A DNA stretch of 64,000 nucleotides, taken from assembly GCF_041860085.1 (NCBI RefSeq), contig NZ_CP124747.1, forward strand, positions 4,340,001-4,404,000. Reading direction: 5' to 3'. The notes under the pieces are model-generated. The model worked only from the letters and a program-made list of their open reading frames with translations, was not told the origin of the DNA and did no database searches. Made by a program: the position numbers and the translations under genes. The stretch's first letter is position 1; each line of letters opens with the position of its first letter. Source of the DNA: Schlesneria sp. DSM 10557 (GTDB lineage: Bacteria > Planctomycetota > Planctomycetia > Planctomycetales > Planctomycetaceae). Below are positions 9,479 through 17,539 of this stretch, one piece after another.

Positions 9479-11044
9479 ATGTCGACTCCCGTTCGAACTC
9501 GTTTCGCTCCCAGTCCCACCGGCTACATGCACATTGGAGGGATGCGGACGGCTCTGTTTGCCTGGCTTTGGGCTCGTCACACCGGGGGAACGTTCATCCT
9601 CAGAATCGATGACACCGACCAGGAACGGAACGTCGAAGCGGCCCTGGGACCGATCTTTCGAGCGTTCGAATGGCTGGGACTGAACTGGGATGAAGGTCCC
9701 AAAGCAGGAGGTCCCCACGAGCCTTACTATCAGTCACAACGGAGTCACCTCTACAAGGCCGCAGTCGAACAACTGCTCAAAGAGGGAAAGGCATTCAAGG
9801 ATTTTGATCCCCCGGAACTGATTGCCGAAGATCGAAAGCAGGCTGAAGCGGCCAAGAAGACTTACATCAATGTCCGACGATCGCTGGAACTGTCAGAAGC
9901 CGAACGGCAGGAGTTCGAAGCGAGCGGCAAGCCCTTCACCGTTCGATTCCTGGTTCCACGCGACCAGAAGATCGCCATCGACGACGCTGTTCGAGGCCAC
10001 GTCGAATGGGACTGCTCACTGATGCCGGACCCGGTCATCATGCGCAGCAATGGCACCTGCCTTTATAACTTTGCAACCGTGGTCGACGACGTCCAGATGG
10101 GAATCACACACATCATCCGGGCCGAAGAGCACCTGGCGAATACTCCGGTCCAGGCTTTGATTCATCTGGCTCTGGGAAATCCCTTGCCCGTCTTTGCTCA
10201 TATCCCCTTCATCACCGCTCCTGGTTCGACGAAGAAGCTAAGCAAACGGGATGTGGAAAAACTGAGAAACAGTCCTCAGTTGAAGAAGATGTTCGACCGT
10301 GCCGATGAAGTCTTTCCGCAACTGGGGATCGGCGATTCCAAATCACTGAACCCTGTGATGGTCGAGTATTACGAGAAACTCGGCTATCTCCCCGCCGGGA
10401 TTCTGAACGCTCTGTCTCGCCTGGGCTGGTCTCTGGATGGCTCGACCGAGTTCATGTCACTGGAGGAAGTTGTCAAGAACTTCACTCTCGAGCGAATCGT
10501 GAAAGCTTCAGCCGGTTTTGACCCGGAGAAACTGCAGAGCTATCAGCAGCACTGGATGAATCAGCTCTCGCTGGAAGAGAAAGTCGCCGGTTCGCTGCCG
10601 TTCCTGATCCAGTCAAAGCTGATCTCCGCTGAACCGGATGACGCGACAAAGCTCATGGTGTCTCGGGTGATTGCAGCCCTGGGAGATCGACTGCGCGTTT
10701 TCAGCGACATCCTCGATTACAAAGAATTCTTCGTGGCGGATGAGGAACTGGTCTACGAGGACAAACCTTTTCAGCAACGTCTGCGAGACGTTCCCGAATC
10801 AGTTGGGTTTGTCCGTTCACTCCGTGAAGTGATTCTCGCGGTGGAACCCTTCGATGCGGCATCGGTCGACAAGCTGGTACATGACTTCGTCGAGAAGCAG
10901 GGAATCAAGATTGGGCAGGTGGTGAACGCTCTGCGAGTTGCCATCACGGGCAAGTCGGCGGGGGTGGGCCTGTTTGATGCCTTTGCTCTGCTCGGACGAG
11001 ACCGCTCGATCCGGCGGATTGACCGGGCATTGAGTCGAGTGTGA
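9479..11044 (+). CDS. gltX: Glutamate--tRNA ligase
   Basis: Class I aminoacyl-tRNA synthetase charging tRNA-Glu. ATG 9479 gives 521 residues, in the normal GltX range; a GTG five codons upstream is in frame but less likely. The HIGH-type signature is at residues 9-21 (FAPSPTGYMHIGG) and the KMSKS-type loop is 'KKLSKRD' at about residue 252. The Rossmann fold, the stem-contact-fold and the helical anticodon-binding region are all of expected length. Its 3' end converges on dnaA across the DnaA-box cluster at 11085-11346. Whether it is discriminating or non-discriminating cannot be told. Confidence 0.96.
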   Translation: MSTPVRTRFAPSPTGYMHIGGMRTALFAWLWARHTGGTFILRIDDTDQERNVEAALGPIFRAFEWLGLNWDEGPKAGGPHEPYYQSQRSHLYKAAVEQLLKEGKAFKDFDPPELIAEDRKQAEAAKKTYINVRRSLELSEAERQEFEASGKPFTVRFLVPRDQKIAIDDAVRGHVEWDCSLMPDPVIMRSNGTCLYNFATVVDDVQMGITHIIRAEEHLANTPVQALIHLALGNPLPVFAHIPFITAPGSTKKLSKRDVEKLRNSPQLKKMFDRADEVFPQLGIGDSKSLNPVMVEYYEKLGYLPAGILNALSRLGWSLDGSTEFMSLEEVVKNFTLERIVKASAGFDPEKLQSYQQHWMNQLSLEEKVAGSLPFLIQSKLISAEPDDATKLMVSRVIAALGDRLRVFSDILDYKEFFVADEELVYEDKPFQQRLRDVPESVGFVRSLREVILAVEPFDAASVDKLVHDFVEKQGIKIGQVVNALRVAITGKSAGVGLFDAFALLGRDRSIRRIDRALSRV

Positions 11045-11298
11045 ACACACTCCGGGCTCTTCGACTTTCCTCTTCCTTCTGAAATAGTCTCTCGTATAAG
11101 TCTTATTAGAGCACCCGAGATTTTGTGGATTGTTGATTCTCACTTCACTGTAAGCGTTTTTTTCTGCAATCACTTACGTTTCATAATCCACAAAAAGCGG
11201 ATGTTGATAACCTGACGACGGGATATCGAAAACCGTGCGGAAAACCTGCTCAAATTCGGGTGGGTTTTCCACAGGGCTTCCGAGAGGGAGGGGCCGAT

Positions 11299-11307
11299 TG
11301 TGGATAA
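11299..11307 (-). promoter_or_regulatory. DnaA box, perfect consensus
   Basis: TTATCCACA on the minus strand, the strongest DnaA-box sequence known from other bacteria, lying 31 bases beyond the dnaA stop codon. Confidence 0.65.
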
Positions 11308-11337
11308 CTCAATTAAGTCGTTCTTGTTTCTCGCAAG

Positions 11338-11346
11338 TTATGCACA
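11338..11346 (+). promoter_or_regulatory. DnaA box overlapping the dnaA stop codon
   Basis: TTATGCACA matches TTATNCACA. Its first three bases are the reverse complement of the dnaA TAA stop, so box and gene end are physically shared. Confidence 0.55.
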
Positions 11347-12402
11347 ATCTTCCATGGGGAATTCTTTGAGTCGCCGCCGCAGTTTCTGAATCTGCTGGCG
11401 AAGCGAGGGAACGGTCGGTAAGAGCTCTCCCAGTCTCGACAGACTGTGCGAAACGGTCGTGTGCGAGCGATCAAAGTAAGCGCCGATCTGCTCCAGCGGT
11501 CGACCGGTGAGGTCACGGACCAGCCACATCGCCGCCTGTCGGGGGATCGCGAGCGACTGCTGGCGCGAGCGTGAACGGAGTTCGTCCGGCTCCACTCCAA
11601 ACTCATTTGCAACTTGAATCAGGATCGAATCGAACGACAGTTGCGGACCACGGCGCGATTTCGAGAGCCATCTCTGCAGATACGCCACGTCAATGGCAGC
11701 GGGCTTCCGCGACTGAAGCTCGGACAGGTCTTGAACAGCGCGCTTCAGGTCACGAGGGGAAACAGGGAGGCGTTCGGCGAGGAACTGGGCCGAAGCGGAC
11801 ATCGGTTTCAGAATCGGCAGCTTCCATTCCTGGAACCAGTGCTGCAGCAGTTTGACCCGGCTGTCGACCCCCGCCAAAGGGAGCAGAACGCAAAGTCCTC
11901 CGTGGCAGCGACTGACGATTCGCTGGTCGAGCCACCGGATTTCACCGGGCGATCTCCGTGACGTCATGAGGATCTGGGTCGAGCTCGCTTCAAGGGATTC
12001 GATCAGCATCAGGAACCACGGCTGAAGGTGGGGGGCCGTCTCCAGCCAGTGCAGGTCTTCGCAGACAAGGACTTCGAGTTCCTGACACTGTTCAACAAAT
12101 TCGGCGAGAGACTGGCGTTCATCCGCCAGTTGCATCAGCTCACAGAGATCCTGCACCGTGGTCGAGACGAATCGCAGCCGAGGCCGTGAACGGAGAAGTT
12201 CTTTCAATGTCCAGCGGGCAAGATGAGTTTTGCCGGCGCCTGCCGCACCGTAGACGACCGTGATCGTGCCGGAAATGGTTGAGCCAGGCGCGGTGCGAAG
12301 ACGCGTCACCGCGGCCCGGGCGAGCTGATTTTCATCCAGCGGTAGATACGTATCGACACTGCTGAGTGTCGAGTGGCTCGTGGCGAGCAACTCTTCGAAC
12401 AT
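11338..12402 (-). CDS. dnaA: Short, divergent DnaA-type replication initiator
   Basis: 354 residues. An AAA+ module starts almost at once: Walker A GAAGAGKT at residues 52-59, Walker B 'VLVCEDLHWL' ending near 120, and a sensor-II-like 'SPRDLKRAV' near 215-222. The C-terminal DNA-binding domain is clear: 'RQAAMWLVRDLTGRPLEQIG' followed by DRSHTTVSHSL at 310-320, aligning with the DnaA signature GGRDHTTV. Most bacterial DnaA proteins are about 440-500 residues and carry domain I (DnaB/DiaA contact) plus linker II, both absent here. It could instead be a Hda-like regulator, but Hda lacks domain IV, so an initiator is favoured. It lies directly beside a DnaA-box cluster. Confidence 0.8.
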   Translation of the reverse strand: MFEELLATSHSTLSSVDTYLPLDENQLARAAVTRLRTAPGSTISGTITVVYGAAGAGKTHLARWTLKELLRSRPRLRFVSTTVQDLCELMQLADERQSLAEFVEQCQELEVLVCEDLHWLETAPHLQPWFLMLIESLEASSTQILMTSRRSPGEIRWLDQRIVSRCHGGLCVLLPLAGVDSRVKLLQHWFQEWKLPILKPMSASAQFLAERLPVSPRDLKRAVQDLSELQSRKPAAIDVAYLQRWLSKSRRGPQLSFDSILIQVANEFGVEPDELRSRSRQQSLAIPRQAAMWLVRDLTGRPLEQIGAYFDRSHTTVSHSLSRLGELLPTVPSLRQQIQKLRRRLKEFPMEDCA

Positions 12403-13006
12403 CTTGCACCGACCTTACAGGCAGTCATGTTCGCAAGTGTCCATTTGCAGAGAGTCTTCCGTGCCAACGTGATTCAACGCAATTAACCCGATCATATACC
12501 GTAATAAGAAAATTATCCCAGGATTATGTAACCAGACTTGATTTTTTCAGCAGAGTTCGCCCACGTGTCCTAAATGTGCTGGTAAAGTCCGGTGAAGTGG
12601 AAGTTTACGGGATTGAGGGATTTTACTTACGGCGGGCTGTGTAACAGGAATGTCCGTTACAGGTGGTTGCTCCTGACAGACGGTTGAGGCGGTTTCGAGG
12701 CTAATGTCTTCACGTAAGAACACATCTCATCTGATCAGAAGATCGCATGTCGGTAAAACTGGTGTGTTCGCTCTTTAAGATGAATCGATTCGGGTGGAAG
12801 ATTCGCGCCGTAAGGGTGCTTTGCCCACTCCCATTTTTTGATGGTCGGATGTGATCAGACCGGCGAGCGGACGAAACGAGGAACCTCAGGCTATGCCCGC
12901 TGCGCCGGGGACTCTACTATGCTCATCCGAACAGTCTGAACAACGCGTTACCCCGTGCTTCAGATCGAAGATTTCAGCTCCTCACTCAATTGCGGAAAGA
13001 GTCCCC
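12403..13006. other. Long intergenic region upstream of dnaA
   Basis: About 600 bases between the divergent dnaA start and the small monooxygenase. The part nearest dnaA (about 12478-12550) is AT-rich (for example CATATACCGTAATAAG) and probably carries the dnaA promoter. I see no exact DnaA box, no tRNA-like fold and no convincing small gene. The reading frame running into the monooxygenase from 12851 lacks protein-like sequence. Confidence 0.4.
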
Positions 13007-13291
13007 ATGGTCACAGTTGGAATGAACTATCACGTCCTGCCTGGCAAGCAGCAGGATTTCGAAGAGAAGTTTGCCGCCGTCATCGGTGCGTTGCGGGCGG
13101 CCCCCGGACACACGAACTCGACGTTGTGGAAAGATGTCAGCGACGATGCCTCGTACCTGATCACCAGCGAATGGTCGGATGAAGCGGCCTTCCAGACATT
13201 CATCCGCAGCGATGAATTTCGCGCTGTCACCACCTGGGGTAAGGAACAGATCCTCTCAGGCCGTCCTCAGCACAAAGTCTACAAGCACTAA
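13007..13291 (+). CDS. Antibiotic biosynthesis monooxygenase (ABM)-domain protein
   Basis: 94 residues from ATG 13007, preceded by a purine-rich GGAAAGA. The ABM ferredoxin-like fold is visible: 'VGMNYHVLPGKQQDFEEKF', the helix after it, 'APGHTNSTLWKDVSDDASYLI', 'SEWSDEAAFQTFIRSDEF' and a final strand. ABM proteins act as small dimeric oxygenases or haem-degrading enzymes, and many have no known substrate. The haem-binding residues of IsdG types are not evident, so a quinol-type or stress role is as likely. It converges on the DUF1570-type gene. Confidence 0.8.
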   Translation: MVTVGMNYHVLPGKQQDFEEKFAAVIGALRAAPGHTNSTLWKDVSDDASYLITSEWSDEAAFQTFIRSDEFRAVTTWGKEQILSGRPQHKVYKH

Positions 13292-13299
13292 TCCCACTG

Positions 13300-13322
13300 G
13301 CCGGTCAGGTTTGCCTGTCGGC
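13300..13322. terminator. Hairpin between convergent genes
   Basis: GCCG..CAGG pairs with CCTG..CGGC around the loop TTTG, with a small asymmetric internal loop. It lies between two convergent stop codons and could end both transcripts; no T-tract follows. Confidence 0.4.
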
Positions 13323-13339
13323 ACGAAGAAGTGTGCGCA

Positions 13340-14815
13340 TCAGTTTTCGGTCCATTCCGGAACCGGAAACTTGCCTCTCTGCCAGAGCCGCCCTGCCTCA
13401 CTCTCCGGGATGGCGGCTCTGACTTTGATTCGAAACGTCTGTGCCGGACCTCCGGGGCTCCCTTTCATCTCCTTATCCGTCGATTGCCTGGGGAGCGGAG
13501 AAATTTTCTGCGGCGGGACATTCGGCAGATACCACTCGGCGTAGGTCCCCGCATTTGTCTCAATCGTGATGAGAAAGCTCATTGGTCGAATCTGTGACAT
13601 ATTGCGCATGCGTCCTTCCACGACGGGGATACTGGATGTGGAATTCGTCAGTGCTGTCATCTCGACCTCAGCCAGATTGAGCTGCGTCAGCGAATGGCCA
13701 ACGCGAGGTTTTTCATCAAGGAAAACTCGCTGTTTCTTCGCCGTCTGTTCGAGTGCGACGCGAAACTCGGCCTGCAAATCACCTACGGGCTTTCCGAAGG
13801 TGTTCGCAAAGTCGGCCAGTCGTGTGGCCGAGTCATCGACCCCGAGTGTCGGTTTCTGGCCCAGCAATTTCAGATACTCGACATACTGCTGCCGATAGCG
13901 GGTGACCAGAAACCAGTGGATACTCCAGGCATGAGCGTAGGCTTCTCCCGCGAGCACGTCGCCTCGGAAAGCCTTGTCGTCGGACACGACTTCGTCCCAA
14001 TCCACCGTCGTGGCTTTGAGGGCCGCTCGCGCATAGCGGGCACTCACCCGCAGGGGGCCACCGTTAATTTTATCGCCGTTTCCTTCGAAGCCGGTCGCGA
14101 TCCCTTCATTGAACCAGACCGGAGCAGCAGACAGCCGTTGCATCAGCCCACGGTTGTAGACCTGCTGGTGAATCGCCTCGTGCAGCGGAGTCTCAAACGT
14201 GTGACATTCGCTCATGCGAATGACCAGGCGATTCGTCAGACCACTGTAGTACCCCAGAATGGATTTCGCCGAGAGGCCCCTGCCCCCGGATTCTTCTGCC
14301 GTAAATCGGACAAAGTCGTCGTCGGTTTCAAAGATCAACAGGACTAAAGGATACCGTGGCTTTTCGGTTTCGATCTTCAGGTCGTTGACGAAATTGAGAA
14401 ACACACGTTCGACCGTGGACATGAACGCAGCCCCTTTTTTCAGGCAGGCCGCAGCTTTCGCTTCATACTGTTTCGGCAGAGGGGCTGACAGCACCAGTCC
14501 GATGACAAACGGGGCGTCCGTGTAGACACGGAACTTGTCGGCACCAAATCTTTCGGTCAGTCGGCGGGCCATTTCGGTGCAGGAGATCGGTTCGGGATCA
14601 GGACCCGCTTCACGCTTCAGAATCTGATGCTGCGGGATCACTTCAATCCGGCCATCGGTCCGCTCGATGGCCACAGAGCCTTGCCCTTCACCGACCCAGC
14701 GTGCTTCAACGGAAGCCAGATTGCCGTCATCTTCGCGGACTGTGAACGTATCCGCGAACGCCGGATGGACGAGTAGCAGCAAACCGCCGATGTACAGCAG
14801 ACTTCGGTTTGGCAT
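13340..14815 (-). CDS. Secreted DUF1570-type putative zinc peptidase
   Basis: 491 residues with a signal peptide ending near 'HPAFADT'. Residues ~22-75 resemble the small SHD1-like barrel common at planctomycete N-termini ('VEARWVGEGQGSVAIERTDGR'). The core has HEAIHQ (HExxH-like, with Ala-Ile between) followed about 20 residues on by 'WFNEGIATGFE', the gluzincin pattern in which a later Glu completes the zinc site. This matches the DUF1570/peptidase MA-like organisation. The substrate is unknown. The C-terminal 120 residues look like a beta-sandwich. Role assignment rests on motif order, not on alignment. Confidence 0.75.
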   Translation of the reverse strand: MPNRSLLYIGGLLLLVHPAFADTFTVREDDGNLASVEARWVGEGQGSVAIERTDGRIEVIPQHQILKREAGPDPEPISCTEMARRLTERFGADKFRVYTDAPFVIGLVLSAPLPKQYEAKAAACLKKGAAFMSTVERVFLNFVNDLKIETEKPRYPLVLLIFETDDDFVRFTAEESGGRGLSAKSILGYYSGLTNRLVIRMSECHTFETPLHEAIHQQVYNRGLMQRLSAAPVWFNEGIATGFEGNGDKINGGPLRVSARYARAALKATTVDWDEVVSDDKAFRGDVLAGEAYAHAWSIHWFLVTRYRQQYVEYLKLLGQKPTLGVDDSATRLADFANTFGKPVGDLQAEFRVALEQTAKKQRVFLDEKPRVGHSLTQLNLAEVEMTALTNSTSSIPVVEGRMRNMSQIRPMSFLITIETNAGTYAEWYLPNVPPQKISPLPRQSTDKEMKGSPGGPAQTFRIKVRAAIPESEAGRLWQRGKFPVPEWTEN

Positions 14816-14870
14816 ATCGATTTCACAAGCCGTGGAGTCGAAGAAGGGTTCCCTGTCGATCTACTGAGCG

Positions 14871-16163
14871 TCACCCGGCATCGACATAGGGTCCCCGGAA
14901 GAACCCGCTGTCCTGAGGTGCAGCATATTTTACGCTGAGTGCCGGATCCAGAATCAACCGTCCCCCGTCATGAATCGATTGCATTGCCAGGTCGGTCATG
15001 GTGCTGGTGAGCAGCGTTCGCTCAACCGGATAGGGGGGTGTCCCTGACGCGAAAAATTTTTCGATGTTGTATGTGAGCGGATCAAAGAAACGTGCGCCGG
15101 GCGGCGAGGGAAGGAAGAAGCAGGACGAAATCGGATCGGACCATCCTTCGATCGTCGCTGCAAAACCGAAGTCAGACGTTTGCTCGTACAGATTCAGGAT
15201 CGTCCCTTGCGTTCCATCTTCATATTCGATGAGCATCGCCTGCGGATTGAGGACATTCTCTCGCACGGGTCCCGTATTCCGGCTCGGGCAACGGGCGAGT
15301 GCGGCATCCAGCAATCGCCATGACCATCGACCCTCGTCACCGGCGGCCCAGACGGCGTCACCTTCGAGGAACTGGATCGATTTGACCCCCGTTTCACCCC
15401 CTTTGCGGCGTTCCAGCATACACTGAAGGACTTCCAGGGCGTGGAAAAGATAGATCTCGACCGTTTTGCGGTCGTAACCGAAACAGACGAGTGCTTCCTT
15501 AAAAGGAGTCCCGACGGTCGGTTCGATTTCAGGACGGCGCCAGGTGACCGGCAGTGAGGAACCGGCCATCAGACCAAACTTCATGTCACGTGCCGTCTGC
15601 ACCATCCTGGCGGCCAGACGGTGGTCGTACGAAAGATGCTTGTCGACGAAGACCGGCACTGAGCGGTCGGTTTTCTGAAAGACTTCAACAATCTGCTGGA
15701 AGAAGTCATACCGTGGATACAGGATCTGATTCCGCTCGTTCTGCGGATAGTCGCCATGTTCGATAATCAGCAGAATCGCGTCGACATCCAGACCCTGCTT
15801 TTCGCCGAGCGCCTGCGGAATCGACTTGCAGAGTTCGATGCCATGCTGTTCACAGACACTCGGACCTAAATCCGCAGTGGGTTGCTGATGATTCCACATC
15901 CGTACCAGCTCAAACGGGGGCTGATGATGAAACCCGTTCCGCGTGTATCCATGGATGAATCGTCCCGCAATGTGATAAGCGTGGGATCGCAGCCGGTAGA
16001 CGGAATTGATCGCGGCCACACGCGGCTTTCGCTTCAGTCCCGCCTCTGCCGGGGAGCCCAGTTCAGAGGGATCTTGTCCCCACAGCAGGCCCGAGGACGC
16101 GAATCCGGCGGCGGTCGCGCCCAGAAAGGAACGCCGGGTGAGCTCGGTTTCGATTCGATTCAT
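14871..16163 (-). CDS. Tat-exported protein, possibly Gfo/Idh/MocA-like
   Basis: 430 residues from ATG 16163 (an ATG 11 codons further up is also possible). The N-terminus has a twin-arginine signal, TRRSFLGATAAGFASSG. After it comes 'KPRVAAINSVY', a beta strand at the place where Gfo/Idh proteins start their Rossmann fold, then 'DAILLIIEHGDYP' and 'VPVFVDKHLSYD', which fit strand-helix alternation. A classical GxGxxG is not present, so cofactor binding is uncertain. Planctomycetes carry many Tat-exported oxidoreductase-like proteins of this size. Export as a folded protein is inferred from the signal. It is divergent from the LipB-like gene. Confidence 0.65.
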   Translation of the reverse strand: MNRIETELTRRSFLGATAAGFASSGLLWGQDPSELGSPAEAGLKRKPRVAAINSVYRLRSHAYHIAGRFIHGYTRNGFHHQPPFELVRMWNHQQPTADLGPSVCEQHGIELCKSIPQALGEKQGLDVDAILLIIEHGDYPQNERNQILYPRYDFFQQIVEVFQKTDRSVPVFVDKHLSYDHRLAARMVQTARDMKFGLMAGSSLPVTWRRPEIEPTVGTPFKEALVCFGYDRKTVEIYLFHALEVLQCMLERRKGGETGVKSIQFLEGDAVWAAGDEGRWSWRLLDAALARCPSRNTGPVRENVLNPQAMLIEYEDGTQGTILNLYEQTSDFGFAATIEGWSDPISSCFFLPSPPGARFFDPLTYNIEKFFASGTPPYPVERTLLTSTMTDLAMQSIHDGGRLILDPALSVKYAAPQDSGFFRGPYVDAG

Positions 16164-16196
16164 TGTTGATGGCTCCGTTTCAGCGGACCTGTTCAC

Positions 16197-16540
16197 GCTA
16201 TTCGACCCCAGTTCACGTCGTCAACAAGGGGGAACGATAAAGAGCACCTCGTGTGAAGAGGTTCGAAGTGGATGAGAATGAAGTTCTTCAAATCACAACG
16301 CTTCGAGGGAACAGACTCAAGTCCTAAAGTACGTCAAAATAGGTGATTCGCTGACGAATGTCGCCGCGACACCTGTAAACATGAACATGATTGGCAAAGG
16401 TGTTGAGAAGATTGTTGCATTTCAGTGCAGTTCTGCGGAAGGCCGACACTGGCGGAGGCTCGTGTTGCCGGTCGATGGACGCCTCCTGTAAACTGAATGA
16501 GTCGACGTCCTGTTTTCAGCTGCGGGTTTGATTCGTTTTC
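16197..16540. promoter_or_regulatory. Divergent promoter region of the Tat protein and LipB-like genes
   Basis: 344 bases. TTGCCG 16465-16470 and TAAACT 16489-16494, 18 bases apart, are a possible sigma-70-type promoter for the rightward gene. Nothing else is recognised. Confidence 0.3.
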
Positions 16541-17287
16541 ATGAATGTTCCATCGACTGATCGCCGCGAGATTCCCGAGAGAATGTCCACTCTGGACGTT
16601 TTTCTGTTGGGGACGGTCGACCTTGCGTCTGCGATGGAACTACAGGAACGATTGCGGGCCGATGTCGCTGCGGGAACAGGTTCGCGTGGAGCGATTCTGC
16701 TCTGCGAGCACCCCCCCTGCGTGACAATCGGTCGCGACGGAAGTTTCGCGGATGTGCTGGTCGAGCGCGAGGAATTGACCGCGCGTCGAATGGACGTCCG
16801 CTGGCTCAATCGCGGCGGTGGAACCTTCGTCCATCTTCCGGGTCAACTGGCTGTCTACACGATCTTGCCGCTGGAACGAATGGGGATGGGACTTCTGCAG
16901 TTTCGGACGGCACTGGAAAAGACTCTGATCGCCACGGCTGCCGACCTGAAAGTTCCCGCCGAGCGTGCCTCGGACTCGCCTGGTGCACTGTGTCGCTGCG
17001 GGCAGTTTGCCTTCATTGGTGCGGCCGTCCGCGACTGGGTCTCGCATGGTGGGATGTTTATCAACGTCTCGTTGCCGCAGGAAGCACTCGATCTGATCCG
17101 CTGGACTCATACAGAGACACGGGTGACGACGCTGGCTGCCCAACGGACGCGTCCGACCGCCATGTCGACCGTGCGGGAAAGTCTGGCCCGGAACCTGGCC
17201 ACCGCGCTCGGCAGTGACAGCTATCATGTCTACACCGGGCATCCGTTCCTGCACCGGACTACACAGAAGGTTTATGTCTATGCCTAG
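16541..17287 (+). CDS. LipB-like octanoyltransferase family protein lacking the canonical Lys/Cys pair
   Basis: 248 residues of the biotin/lipoate ligase fold family, closest to octanoyl-ACP:protein transferase LipB. Conserved marks are 'CEHPPCVTIGRDG', 'LNRGGGTFVHLPGQ' (RGG..HxPGQ, His98) and 'SHGGMFINV'. By hand alignment to E. coli LipB, catalytic Lys135 (KKICSLG) falls on Gln155 (CGQFAFIG) and Cys169 (INPCG) falls on Thr189 (IRWTH), so both acyl-transfer residues seem replaced. lipA lies 252 bases downstream on the same strand, which argues for a lipoylation role. It may use other residues (Cys151 and Cys153 are close), may be a non-catalytic partner, or may be decaying. A start at ATG 16583 is possible. 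Confidence 0.8.
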   Translation: MNVPSTDRREIPERMSTLDVFLLGTVDLASAMELQERLRADVAAGTGSRGAILLCEHPPCVTIGRDGSFADVLVEREELTARRMDVRWLNRGGGTFVHLPGQLAVYTILPLERMGMGLLQFRTALEKTLIATAADLKVPAERASDSPGALCRCGQFAFIGAAVRDWVSHGGMFINVSLPQEALDLIRWTHTETRVTTLAAQRTRPTAMSTVRESLARNLATALGSDSYHVYTGHPFLHRTTQKVYVYA

Positions 17288-17539
17288 CGTCTTCGTCTCG
17301 TCCAGATTCGGGAAACGTCCACCGCTGGTGGTCGTGAACCGTGAAGGTTGAGGCCTGTCGAATGGGTGGGAATTTCGAGATGGTCGGTTTCGAAGAGTGC
17401 CGCTCTCAAGAAAACTCCATGGTTGTGCCACGATACGTGTTCTAGAATCGAAGGATGGACTGACAAATCAGATGCTGGACTAACTGTCCACAACAGGCCT
17501 GAAGCAAAAGTGTCAGACACCGCAACGCGAGAGAATCCT

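Larger units (their letters stand above)
11085..11346. other. oriC: Candidate chromosomal replication origin (DnaA-box cluster)
   Basis: The gltX-dnaA intergenic space holds three exact matches to TTWTNCACA: TTTTCCACA 11265-11273 (+), TTATCCACA 11299-11307 (-) and TTATGCACA 11338-11346 (+). Near matches are TAATCCACA 11184-11192 (+) and TTATCAACA 11202-11210 (-), each one mismatch, and CAATCCACA 11124-11132 (-) with two. The gltX-proximal half (about 11085-11200) is rich in A and T and could be the unwinding element. The neighbouring gene is dnaA, and nearly all genes to the left run on the minus strand, away from this point. Origin function is inferred; cumulative GC skew was not computed. 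Confidence 0.6.

Noticed and set aside
12851..13006. In-frame extension upstream of the ABM monooxygenase
   Set aside because: The ABM fold begins at ATG 13007, which has its own purine-rich ribosome site; the extension lacks protein-like sequence.
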